Below, piece after piece: positions 11,962 through 23,526 of a stretch of 64,000 nt of DNA. The DNA comes from Biscogniauxia marginata (taxonomy: Eukaryota > Ascomycota > Sordariomycetes > Xylariales > Xylariaceae). The stretch covers positions 248,001 through 312,000 of the forward strand of contig MU404059.1 of NCBI GenBank assembly GCA_022695795.1, read 5' to 3'. The first letter of the stretch is position 1; each line of letters starts with the position of its first letter. Made by a program: the position numbers and the translations under genes. Under the pieces are notes generated by a model, which searched no databases, was not told the origin of the DNA, and saw nothing but the letters and a program-made list of their open reading frames with translations.

Positions 11962-13860
11962 GAATGATGATGTGTGTTGCGTTGTGGTGTATTAGGGAGG
12001 GAATGGGGGTTGAGATTTAGGTAAATATCGGAGTAGATCAGAATTTCTATGATAGTTTCTGAAGACCAAGGTGAATAGGGATTTGGGATATGTGACAAAA
12101 AACGAAAGAAAAAAACAAGGATTTAAAGCAATCAAGTTATTGTGGCACGAGATCGAGATGCCTCAGAAGATCGACTGCCTTGTGACTTGTGAGCGAACAG
12201 CAAACTACCTGTTGCTCCCTTCCTCCGAGAATGCTTGCGCCGATGATATCAGTCGCGGTCACGAGGAACATGGCGTGTGCTACCAACCATTTTGATACTT
12301 GCCATCCTTAAAATATCCTTCTTCTCTTTCTTTTTTGTAGCACATAGCTCGATAGCAATCATCTTTTGAAACCCATAGCCACGAGACATTAATTTTCCTA
12401 ATCGCAAGGTCTTCTCCCTATAGTACTCTTGCTCCGCTCTTAGAGTGCTTCGTCAAGGCTGCGCGAAAATTTCACCTCAAACCAGTGCTATGATCAGAGT
12501 TCTTATCTTCGACCGTGCGTCGAAGAACCTGCTACTGAATAGCCATCGTATCTTACCAACTAGATGTTCCACCGTGCTCTCCCTTAAGCAGACTTCTTCT
12601 TGCTCCCAACCTTGCCAAACTGGCCAGTCTCCCTAGTCTACAGACCGCCCTTGTGATTATCCTTTCCAGCCCTGATGGCGCGGAGCTCGGCAAGACCTTT
12701 CGCGATTTTCCGTGCCTCTTCAGTTTCCATGACTGGAGCGGAACCCCAGTCTTGTTATGACAAGGGCTGTTGGACTTGGAACAATAGTTTAAATTCGACT
12801 AAGAATTCTCTATGGTCTCAAGGGGCTTAATAGTCCAAGTTCAATCATGAGGTCCTCCAGGAATCGTCTGCCTATTGACACACAGTCTGATGCCTGAGGC
12901 ATCTCTCATCCTATGCACGTTGGTACCATTAAATCTAACATCATTATCTATCTCCAATAGCATTCTGGCTCATGACTAACTGGCCTTGGCGGCGCCTACA
13001 GGTATCCATCAGTGTGACACTTGTTCACTCGGATGAAGGAGGTCTTCTTAGTGGTTTGTTGTCGTGCTGTTCGGCCGGCTAAGTAATTCTCCGTCTTATG
13101 TGGTCCATTACAGCAGGAAATCCTAGTATGACCTGACTCTTACACAATATTATCGCAGGCTACCTATAAGCCTTAATTGTACCAAGCAATTAAGCGGCGT
13201 CGCTTTTGCGACACAATATTATAACAAAAACCCTAAGTCTTTATAAATATAAGTTCAACTTACTTTGTAACTTCACAATACTTACTTACTATAATTACTT
13301 TGTTAACATTCATTTTTAATTAACAATTTAAGAATAATTAAATATTATATTCTTTTTTTTGTGCTGTATGGGGACTAATCTTTTTTTATTCAACTCTTCT
13401 TTCTCCCCGCATATGGCTGCCCTTGCGGTTGGGTTCGTAACAGTCCTATGAACACATTTCATGGGAATTCCCATGAGGTACCATTGTATAGCCGTACTTC
13501 ATCCCTGGTGGGAATTAAGAACGTTAAGGTGGAAAAAAAAAGGTAATAAGGAGGGGCTCAGTCCCTCACGTGGCCTAGAGGGCTTTGGAAAGAAGAGATT
13601 GAGATGGACATATGTAACGCGTTAGCTATTTGTAAGTGCTGTGACATATGTATATTCTTATTTGTCAGGCACATCTTAGGCAAAAAGTATCGGAATGTTG
13701 CCGATCGCTTATTTTTGCGGCTGAGCTGAGTTACGGGATTTTCCAAACCCTTGTTATAGGAGTAAGGCTGTGAAGAACAAGCAAGTGGCTGCTAAGTTGC
13801 GAAAAACAGTTTCTCTATAATTAAACACCCGAGTCTGCCAACATATTCATCCCTCGCGAA
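11962..13860. other. Gene-free stretch
   Basis: No supported coding region. An AT-rich block lies at about 13190-13400. Short open frames (for example 12071-12295 and 12445-12636) show no family signal. The last few hundred bases should contain the promoter of the phospholipase C gene. Confidence 0.45.
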
Positions 13861-15507
13861 ATGGCGTGTGTCGATAGTCTTCCAACGCAAGTCAACATCC
13901 TTACGCTTAACTGCTGGGGTATTCCTTACGTGTGCCCGGAACGATCTAACCGTCTATTGGAAATCGGGCGACGCATTGTTCAGGCCGACCCGGCACCGCA
14001 TATAGTTGGACTGCAAGAATGCTTCTCAAGAGAGGATTTCGAACGTATCCGTCAGGAGACACGGAATGTCTTGCCGTATGCCAAATACTACTCTGCGGCA
14101 ACATTCGGAACAGGACTAGTAATTCTATCCTGTTGGCCCATTGAGGAAACCTCGATGTTCCGATACCCCCTGAATGGATCTCCAACAGTTTTTTACCATG
14201 GTGACTGGTATGTGGGCAAAGGTGTTGCCTATGCCAAGATCCGGTATGGCCAAGCGCCAGACCATGTGATTGATGTTCTCAATACGCATGTATGTTTCGT
14301 TTCCATAACCTTTAAGCTCCTTGACAGAATCTCTCTAATGCCATGGTATCGGTAGATGCATGCTTCCTATCCTGGTGATGAGTACCTGTGCCATCGCCTC
14401 GGTCAGGCTTGGGAGTTCGGCAAGATCCTTCGGTTTGCTTTACAACGCCGTCACTACAGGACTCTAGTCGTTGCGCTCGGCGATTTGAATGCCGAACCAA
14501 CATCCCTTCCATGGCGCATTGTGAGGCACCTCGTCCCGGACATGCTGGATACGTGGGTGCAGTCCCCACTCCGGTGCAAGCTACAACCGGGCAGCGGCCA
14601 GCGGGGCGTCACTACACAGAACGAGGAGATCAGTATCCGAGACGGTGCCACTTATGGTTCTCCTTACAACACGTGGATGTGGACTCGGGACCAGCGGAGA
14701 CGCTACCTAGAGCAGCTAGATATCCCTCACGATGAATTAATTTTACCAACAGACGCCTCGCACTCGGAAGCAATACGCATCGACTATGTCCTGGCGAACG
14801 TAGCTCCTTTACCACTAGATAAAGACAAAGATGATTCTGCTGTGAACCCCTCCCTGAGCAAGGTTGGAAGCGAGGAGGAACCAGATATTACCAATAATAA
14901 CGTCACTCATGGCGATGGCTTATGGACAGTGAAGACAGCCAAAGTGGGCATGCTGGACCGACACCCGACCCTGGGCTGTTCGTTGAGCGATCATTTCAGC
15001 GTCGAGGTAACTCTTATGTTCGGCCACGCGCAGAGGGAGTCAGCTACTACTAGTCAAGAGCTGTTCGATGAGTCTAGTAGCCCAAGTTCGAATGTTTCCA
15101 CCAGCCATAGAAATGGAAAGCATAGCGATTACCATTCCCACGTGCCACAGCATGTTTCAGAGGACATCACTTCGCCAACGAGAGAATCCCTGGGTGGGAC
15201 TAAGGATGATGGGGTTCTGGACGAGATGCTCCATGTTCTTAGTTCTTATCAATCAGTGAGGCAGAAACGAGCTTGGTGGGCAAGGGTCAGGCTGGGTGTC
15301 TTAAGCGTCGTGTCAATAGGGTCCTTAGTAGGTGTTGGATTGATTGACGGATTTGGTTGGGCTCGCTCACTGCTTGCCCTTGCTGGGATTCTGGCATCAT
15401 GTTTCGCCGTTCTAGATGCCTGTCGCAGATTGCTTTTCGATCTTGCCGAGGGGGCGGCGCTGAGGGAGCTCGAATGGGAAGTGAGAAACAGGAATGAAAG
15501 TCACTGA
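13861..15507 (+). CDS. isc1: Inositol phosphosphingolipid phospholipase C (neutral sphingomyelinase family)
   Basis: Two exons, 13861-14289 and 14356-15507, joined over a 66-nt intron (GTATGT...GGTAG, CTAAT branch site). They give 526 residues. The join creates LNTHMHASYPG, a conserved segment of the family. The endonuclease/exonuclease/phosphatase fold shows the metal-binding Glu in LQECF (about residue 52), GDLNAEP (about 185) and the catalytic SDHFSVE (about 354). Two hydrophobic helices near the C-terminus (about 456-475 and 481-503) anchor it in membranes, as in yeast Isc1 and mammalian nSMase2-type enzymes. It cleaves inositol phosphosphingolipids to ceramide and an inositol phosphate headgroup, so it controls ceramide levels at ER/mitochondrial membranes. 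A Ser-rich linker (about 380-430) is variable. The ATG at 13861 is preceded by stops and fits the family start. Confidence 0.9.
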
Positions 15508-15897
15508 CATGATCGGGTAAGTCTAGGTTGAAGGATCGGTACAAGAACTGAATGATGGCGTATATAAGATGTCTACAAGCATCTGTACCTGTTGAGCCTT
15601 TTCTTTTCTACCAGAAATGGAAGAAATTCAATAACTATGTTGATATCATTGGATTGGTAAGGCATGGCATTAGGAACTACACTTGCATCTACCTTCTCAG
15701 TTCGGTATAGGCTTACATTGGTAGACTAGTCGTGGACAGGGCCGAGTTCGAGTTCAAGTATAATAAAACGAGGCCTTCGAGTTGGAAGAAAATTGCAAAC
15801 TCTAACTAGACTATTTTCACTACCTTGTTCACATTCTTCATCGTATAAGTTCCGTACTCCCCCTTTGATCCGCGTTAAAAAACATATGGAAGTAAGC
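15508..15897. other. Short convergent intergenic stretch
   Basis: The 3' ends of the phospholipase C gene (+) and the HET gene (-) face each other here. No gene is seen; the stretch should contain both 3' UTRs and polyadenylation sites. Confidence 0.5.
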
Positions 15898-17799
15898 TTA
15901 ATAAATTGCAATGGTCTTAGCATCTCCCTGCGTCTCACCATTCAGCGCTTCGCCGGACATTTTCCCATGAAGATAGCCATTGCCAATGATCGTATAAGAG
16001 GGAAACGGATGGCTCTTGTTCTCGATCCTGGTTCCTTCTCCTATAGGCCTGAGGAAAAATGGTGATGGGGAGCCTAGTATTATGTGTACTTCGTCACCGA
16101 CACATGTGTCTCGGGGGGCCAAGCCAATCAAGCCGCGTTCGGTGAGAAACAGTCGACGCTGCCATATACAGACTAGAATGTGATACACTGTCTTAGGAGC
16201 CTTTGACTGTAGCGTATCATGCGATTCTATGGTGAAGGAAAGTCCCATAGAGGGGAGAAAAGGCGATATGCTCAAAAGGAGATACCATAGGAATCGCAAC
16301 TCAGAGTAGTCTTCTGTGCCAGGTGTACGATATGATAGAGTCACTGTGTCAGTCTCAATAGAGTTGCAAATCACTGTTCTCCAAAATGCATCCATTATCG
16401 AGCCTTCTTCAGGAGGCTGCTCAGGCCAGTCCTTAAGACCGAGTCCGACCATTTCCATCCACTGCCGGAGGACGTCTGGCGCCTTGTCCCAATTCTCTAG
16501 TGCATCGCACACGGATCCAACTTTGGCAATCCTGTCAACCATGAGGGTCTGCGCAAAGAGGACCTCGTCTTTCCCTAGCGCTAGCTCTGAGGCAGGCTGT
16601 TCGCGCGATCCAGACGCAGTAAAGGAGGATGATAGTATGATCCTGCGCTGTTCGACCATCACCCATTGAGAGGGGATTGAACAGAAATATGCATCGGGGA
16701 CCCACGAGGGTAGGTTGGGGTTGTCTGGCTTGTCTGCCGCACGAAACAGTCTCTCTCCAAGGAGAAACCCCATGCCTCCTTGCTCTGATATACACCTGAA
16801 GACAGCTTCAGTGATCGCTACCCGTGGAGTACTACTATAGTTGGGCTGGAGAGGCTTAGTAGAGCCCCAATCTGTGACAAGACCAAGAAGCCCGTAGAAC
16901 AAATCTCTCTTTTCCGTAGCTTGGAAAGCATAGAACTGACGTCGCAATTGGAAAAGGGTCGTTGATTCCTGCTTAGACCAATTTTCCCGCGTAGAAACAA
17001 TTGGATCGACCTGTTCCTGAATTACTAGGAGAGGATCAAAAGCCAATGCTCGCAGTGACATGCGGTGTAACTTGCAACAGGTTGCGGCGTGAGTCTTGAG
17101 CATATCTACCACTCCTCGGACTACCTCATAAGATAGCTCCTCAGAGGCATAAATAAACTTGACGCTCCTAGGCAGGGCTAGTTCCTGTATGACCCAGATG
17201 CGTCTCCACCACGGAAGACCCAAAAGATGCTTCAGGGCCATGAAGTGGTCTTCATACTTCTCCGAGATCGCTGTTCGCTGGCCCTCTTCTTCCGAAAAAC
17301 ATGGAAGGTCAGGTAAATGATGGTCAGTGGCCAGTACGTCCATTAGCTCGAAGGCCCGGACAGCCGTGACAGACTGCACTCCTGGCGCCGCTCTTTCATC
17401 GCTCTCTCCCAGCCAGATGACACAGTTTTCACACCCTTTATAGATTTCTCCCATCATCGCCACTTGCTGTGACTTCTCGTCGTCGTCTTTTTGGTTGATG
17501 CATATAGCGTCAATCCATATAACTCGGGGCGTAGAAGGATTCCGCAGACGTCGCATCGCCAGCCACAGATTCTCTGTTACTTTAAAGTCGTGGTCGTTCA
17601 ACGAAATGGACTTGAGATTATCCGGGCTTCCCCATACATAGGAGAGTGTCTCATACATCTGCTGTCCATCAAACGGCACAACGTGAATGGTACAGCTGAT
17701 TTTATCAGACCAAATGCCCGGTTTGAGTGTGACCAATCGAATGTGTGGATCATCTCGATCCAGTGCGGAATAGGGGTACCCAGGATTTCTGCTCCCCAT
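15898..17799 (-). CDS. Heterokaryon incompatibility (HET) domain protein
   Basis: A single-exon protein of 633 residues. The HET domain occupies roughly residues 48-200, with the three classic blocks: YETLSYVWGS, then RVIWIDAICINQ and MGEIYKGCENCVIWLGE. The segment RIWVIQELALPRSVKFIY that closes the domain is also present. The C-terminal 400 residues match the usual long variable region of stand-alone HET proteins. HET domains trigger growth arrest or cell death when incompatible fungal individuals fuse; many paralogues have no tested partner. The ATG at 17797-17799 is the first in frame and sits at the usual distance before YETLSYVWG. No break is seen, so the gene is probably functional. It opens the accessory region that continues to about 30 kb. 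Confidence 0.9.
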   Translation of the reverse strand: MGSRNPGYPYSALDRDDPHIRLVTLKPGIWSDKISCTIHVVPFDGQQMYETLSYVWGSPDNLKSISLNDHDFKVTENLWLAMRRLRNPSTPRVIWIDAICINQKDDDEKSQQVAMMGEIYKGCENCVIWLGESDERAAPGVQSVTAVRAFELMDVLATDHHLPDLPCFSEEEGQRTAISEKYEDHFMALKHLLGLPWWRRIWVIQELALPRSVKFIYASEELSYEVVRGVVDMLKTHAATCCKLHRMSLRALAFDPLLVIQEQVDPIVSTRENWSKQESTTLFQLRRQFYAFQATEKRDLFYGLLGLVTDWGSTKPLQPNYSSTPRVAITEAVFRCISEQGGMGFLLGERLFRAADKPDNPNLPSWVPDAYFCSIPSQWVMVEQRRIILSSSFTASGSREQPASELALGKDEVLFAQTLMVDRIAKVGSVCDALENWDKAPDVLRQWMEMVGLGLKDWPEQPPEEGSIMDAFWRTVICNSIETDTVTLSYRTPGTEDYSELRFLWYLLLSISPFLPSMGLSFTIESHDTLQSKAPKTVYHILVCIWQRRLFLTERGLIGLAPRDTCVGDEVHIILGSPSPFFLRPIGEGTRIENKSHPFPSYTIIGNGYLHGKMSGEALNGETQGDAKTIAIY

Positions 17800-20700
17800 C
17801 TTCTATGATTTCGAAGACGTTATTCTCGCCAAACTGTTGCAAAAGATCGGAAGTAGTAACTATTCGCCTCTATCACTCTGCTAGCTAGTGTCTTGCTATA
17901 AGAAGAGTTGTTTCCTTTCAATAATCTTGTAGTGAAGCAGGTTATTATAAGAATTCAAGAGAAATTTCCCCTACTTGTAATATTCGTAGTAGGAGGTAGC
18001 ATTATCAAAAAGTAGGTATACTATCTACAGTCACTTCATTATCGGTTCTATTCAGGCTAGTCATTATTAAATTTCCGGCTCTATAAATTTGAAATGTTGG
18101 TACCCTATCAAGAAGTATCCATATCATACTTCTCACTGGGCAGCTCCTTCGGCTTGAAGCATTGCCTATATTAAAACTACATCTTTTTGGGCGTCACGCA
18201 GACCTGCATTATCCTTATTGCCATACTACGTTATACTTGAACGAATAATAACTAGCCTCGGATTAACATCCTTACAGCGATGATAACATATATATCATGT
18301 TATTTATTCTCATTGGCTACACCTACACCTGCACATCACATCTCATGATAATCCAGCTAAAAGTCCCATTCCTCAAGTGTGATGATGTGTGAAGTCGCTG
18401 CCTAACATGCAAGTGCCATATATTCATATCACGTCTTTAACACGGTGGGCTTACACAGCTTGAGAATATTCGTGGTACCAGAGCTGCAACACCAATACCC
18501 ACCTGCAGCATATTATTTGGGGGGTTTTAAGAGGGGATGTTCTAGATTCAAAACTAAATAGAGTCATTCTATGAAAGTCTTACCAATCCCAAGATATCGG
18601 CTACGCTGGTCCTTATTCAGGTTTCATGTATTCTGACATTCTGATATTGGCGCCGTAACCGCCGACCCACATAGCTGATCCCCCGATGAGACATCCAATA
18701 CATGCTGCATTCTTATCCCAGGATAGACCACATAACAGCGGGGTCAACTTGCGTGTGACAGGAATACAGTCGACACCTGGTATCTTAAGGTGCTAATGCT
18801 TATGCACAGATACCGGGGAATCTCAGCCTTGTATCACACACCGATGGGCATTTTCTTGTTTAACCCGAGGCTACTAATAAAGTCAATATAAGGAAAATCT
18901 CAAAGTATATTGCAGGCAACTAGGAGCTTCAGTTCCATGATAAAGGTTACGTCAATATTAAAACATGACACCACCCCATTTTTATGGTTGCATTTTGTGT
19001 CTATTAGCAGCTTGAGCTGATATTAATCAGCCATCATGTATTCCAAGACGTACTCCTTATCTACCTATAAAAGACTAATACCACACACCAACTATGTGTC
19101 ATACGTCTGAAGGCATGTGATTTTATGCAGGAATGAATACGAGGATGTTAGATATTATTAAGGCATATGCATATGCCTCGCATATGGTAAGTAGCATTCT
19201 TCAGAGGCTCGACGTGAATTAGGGGTCAAGTCGGATACGGATTGTGTAAACATAAATAATAGACCACGCCGCCAAAACCGTAACCTTAGGATGGGCGAGG
19301 CTTTCACAGAAGTATTATTCTAGTTTTATGAATATAGGCCATCCCAACCCTTAACACTATGCTAAAATCTCATAACGTAGACTTCCATGCAGAGCCTCGT
19401 TCTAAAGAGTGTGCTACTTGTATCACACCTGTCGGCAGATATGGATGTAACATATATTAGGCTTCTCCTACATTCGCATTTTATTAGGTACTGTTCAGCT
19501 GGACTTTAGGATAACTGCAGCCAATGATCCCACCGTATGGTCATGATTGGAGGATCTCTCCTTCCAATCACACAGATCAAGATCTAAATTTGCGGCTGTC
19601 TAGAGCCCGGCATTTATTTGCACTCGGTGCTAATGCTCGGCAAGTAGTGGAGTATTACCTACAGCCGAAAAAATAGTCTTTTGTAGAGTGTAGAGAGGAC
19701 CCAAACCACGGATATGTTGAAATATATGCCTCACTAAGCTAAGACGCATAACACATTTTTTCATCTAAATTAACAGGATAGATTGAGCAGTAAATGGTAT
19801 TCAAGTTGGATGATACGATACTGTCATTTCCATCAAATCTTTTTGCTCCGTCCAATTCACGCATATGGGATCCGAATTTCGGAACCACCAAGATGGAACC
19901 GAACATTGGAGCCGTTAGCCCAATTACCTCTTATATTCTGAACCAATCAAATTATTTAATATTTTCTCCCAACCAATAAAGTCTCTTGGTTCCAGATTGA
20001 AAGGCTTGTCTCCATCACCAGCCTTCAAAACCGCACAAGCCTTGTTAGCACCTTAGGTCTCCCGCTGTGGTGCTTACCGACTATACGTGACACTCCGACC
20101 TATTCTATCATGTCGTTTAAGAGTGCCGAATAAGCATGTCGAAAATTAAAAATGATAGCCAAACTTGCTACCAGGGTTATAATACCCCTAGCTTGTCTCA
20201 AGTATCTGCAGAGAAAGTGTAAACGGAAGGTTTACAACCAAGCCCCCCCCCCAAGGCCTACCTACGTTTTGCTGGCGGGAGTTAGGTTCACATGTCAATC
20301 TTTCTCAAAAACTTTGCTATTCTCGTTGCAGGGCTAGGCAGGATCAGCCTCGAGGTGCAGAGATTGGAATTTGCTTAGGTACCGATTTTAGTATACACAC
20401 GAGGCACTGAAAAGCAAGCACGGACTTCAAGGATGACGAAATGAGAGTCTATTCCGAAGTGTGTGTGTTGCAGGTAGTTCGATGAGCCTTCTCTCAAGTG
20501 AGGTCCCACATATCATTATGACAGCACACTGCACTTAAGCACTCTCGTCCTCATGCCGTAGCACGGGAAATAGTAAGTAGCAGCTGTCTTGTAAAGGATT
20601 GCCGCTGCCATATGTGATGAGGAGTGTCCAAGTGATGAAATCAACGGGCAGTCTGTTTTGCTGGACCGCAGGTGCGCTTGTCGATGGTCAGATCCGTTGA

Positions 20701-21554
20701 GTATTGCTGTGCTTAGTGATGCATGATGTATTTGCGAGGTTATTTCTTGTAAGTGACTTCCCTCAGCCCTCACCCAACGGTGGGCTTTCTTCTTCTGCAC
20801 TGATCCGTACCTACTTCTTACCTATAGGTAAGGACCTAACACTGTTATGGGTTCCAGGACACTAACCAGCTACATAATCTGTAGGTACACGCCCAACTAC
20901 TTACCTAATTAGGCACCATACCTTCCTATCATTGCGTGCCTCAGCGCTGGTCCCTGGCCAGAATGCAAGACAACCCAGGGCTTCATTTTAGATAGCATGG
21001 ATTAGCCGCGGTAGCCCAAAACTTTATCTGATCGGCTTGCCTTAAGTACCTAGATGTATACCTACCTGCCCTATATGTAGGTACCTAACCTTACTCTACC
21101 TAATATCTCAAAGCCACAGTAATGAAATTAATGTATTTAACGTACCTATCTATCTCAACTATAAATTTTTTCCAAGCCCCTATAATGATTTAGTGATGTA
21201 GGGATGACCAATCCGAATAATGGAAACATTCGTGGACATAAGAACTTGAGTATTAGACGTATCATAGGTTTATGAGGTATAAATTGTGTCATGACTCACT
21301 AGTTCCTAGGTATGGGTACCTAGGTTCGTACCTGACTGATTATTCGCAGTGACGTAAGGTACTGGTCTACAAGGTTCGCGGGAAAGCAAACATGGAAGGG
21401 GGTGGAGGTTTTTTGGTGGGGTGCTTCAGTAGTGTACCGTGTTAGAAACTGGCCCACATCGGTGCAAAACCTTATCTGAACTGCCTGCTTAAACTACAGT
21501 GGCCTACAGCGATTCCCCCTACCTGGGGTATTACTTAGGTAGGTACCTACGTAC
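17800..21554. other. 3.7 kb AT-rich stretch without recognisable genes
   Basis: All frames are densely interrupted and no family-like translation emerges on either strand. The longest open frames are 60-94 codons. From about 20.8 kb on, TAGGTA/TACCTA words recur, including the partial palindromes at 21311-21334 and 21537-21555. The stretch may be old RIP-mutated repeat DNA or simply an intergenic desert; I see no terminal repeats that would define an element. Confidence 0.5.
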
Positions 21555-23518
21555 CTAATTCTCTAGAACAACTGCAAGCCTATCAGACACACGTCGCCGA
21601 TCAGTCTCGCCAACCCTCAGAGAAATGATCAGGTCCCTTTCAACCACTTGTTCAATGTACCTCGCCCGGGTTGCATATGTCATCAATACCTTCAGCCTAG
21701 GCCGGAGCTTATCGTCGTGGACCATCTCCCCGAACTCTCTGGTCAGATACTGCATGTCATGCTTCCACTCTTCCCGTTCGTAGAGCGACATGCCGTCAAT
21801 AATGCAGTACAAGGAAATGGTAGGTAGTTGGTTGATTAGCTTCCAGAAACAGAGGCATAGGGTTTCCAGGTCCAGCTCTTCTAGACGTTGCTGCCAGCGC
21901 CGCGAGTCTATGAACTCGAGACTGAGGCATCCACGATAATGAAGCAGATCGAGGAGCTGTGCTAGGAGGCTACGCATGATCCTCTGTGGACCTGACGACC
22001 TATCTCCCGCCGCCATATTCTCACTGCAGAAGAAGTGCAGAGCCAGTATATCGTCGATACCGTTGATGAACTCTACAATCTCTGCACAAACTAAGGATAG
22101 TGGTGAGATCCTCGAGCTTGTTGAGGTATTTAGGTTGCCGTTAACCACAAGTAGGTCTGGATCACGCGAGAGAAACCAATCTTTGAACCCCTCTCGTTGC
22201 ACCAAATACCTGGCTTGGCCCCTTGAGATCGTGTTGAAGTTGATGCCCTGTCTTAGTACATACCGAAGATCATTTTCCGCCTTCAGAGGATCAACGGATA
22301 CGATATCGAGGACCTCATCTAGCGAGAGAAAGCCTAGAGACTGTTGTCTGGATCTTTCTTCCTCCTTTTGTTTCAGCAATTTCCCGATCTCAGCTCGGGC
22401 CTGCTCAATAAACTTCTCGTTATGGTCGGTTAATAGTTTCAACAATGCATTCCTCGGTGCGATTGCCTCTTTTGGTCCTAACGCGGCTATACTTTCATTT
22501 TTGTTCTGTTCTTGTTTCGATAGTGAGTATTCCTGCAGGGTCACTGAATGCTGCTGTAGAGATATCGACTGATTCTGTTTCTCCTGCATTGCTGTGACGC
22601 TGTGGAGGGTATGGACGGTGGTCAACTGGGTGAGGTTTGTTGTTAGATCTTCTAGATCAGCAACCTTGCGCTTAATATGTTTCAGTCGTTCCTCTATCTG
22701 GCTGTGAGTGCTCTGGGTTGTCACCGGTGCAAGCAATCTATGTTCTAGCCGAAAGTCATTAGCGAAGATACCCGTGTGTGAAGAGCTCGACTAACTCAGC
22801 TGTTTATGAAGCAACATTTCGATCAAATGTGGAAGTTCCTGGAGAATTATCCGGTAGAGCTCCTTCACGCACTCCTTTAATCGGGAGTTCGATGGAAATG
22901 CAGTCGACTTGTCTGCTGCTTTCTGTATTGCGGCTAGAATATCCTTGAAGGCGACCAGGATATCCTCCCTATTGCGTTCTGCATATTTTGTTGCCTACAA
23001 ATTGTTACGAGCAAGTCCAAACGCCACAAAAGTTTATTGACTCACGAGAAAGAAGACCGCCAGACCACCATTCAGGACGCTGAGACCATTTTCGCTAGGT
23101 ATTAGCTTTAACCATGGGCTAACATCGTCTCCGATGCTAGCAGCTGTCCGTCGTGCCTTTCTGTACCATTTCTTCTGCCTTGAGTCGCTCTCCTGTGTAG
23201 CACGGTCGAGTTGATCCAGTACATCATTCCACGTACAGCTTTTTGGGTCAAATTCCATGGGGAACTTGGCCCCTCTCATTGCTTCCACGAACTTGTCGAG
23301 AGTTTCTTCTAAATCACTGCAGAACTTAGTCAGCAATTGCAAGTCGTCGTCAACAGGCAATGTTGGTACCTGTAGTCTTCTCGCAAGATATATTGCTGTT
23401 TTGCTTCTACGAAATACGAAGGTACAGCCACTACCGGATGAATGGAGCCGGCATTTTCATCGACGAAGGCCTTAGCGAGGACCACCGCCTTTCCAGCACG
23501 CTTGTTATGTTCATCCAT
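21555..23518 (-). CDS. STAND/NLR-like protein with DUF7708-like N-terminus and degenerate P-loop
   Basis: I model four exons: 23435-23518, 23046-23369, 22796-22994 and 21555-22744. The introns are 65, 51 and 51 nt, with GT...AG ends and consistent phase, giving 598 residues. The third intron removes an in-frame TAG. An in-frame TGA lies just before the ATG at 23518. Residues about 45-200 resemble the fungal DUF7708-type helical N-terminus (WNDVLDQLDRATQESDSRQKKW, then a hydrophobic GGLAVFFL segment). A coiled-coil region spans about 215-340. A nucleotide-binding-like domain follows, with RYLVQREGFKDWF, LLVVNGN where a Walker A would be (about 397-406), and YCIIDGMSLYE as Walker B-like (about 515-525). 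There is no GKT/S, so ATP binding is doubtful; this degenerate form is typical of the subfamily. No ankyrin or TPR repeats follow. It probably acts in self/non-self or stress recognition (inference). Confidence 0.7.
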
Positions 23519-23526
23519 CTGAGGCC

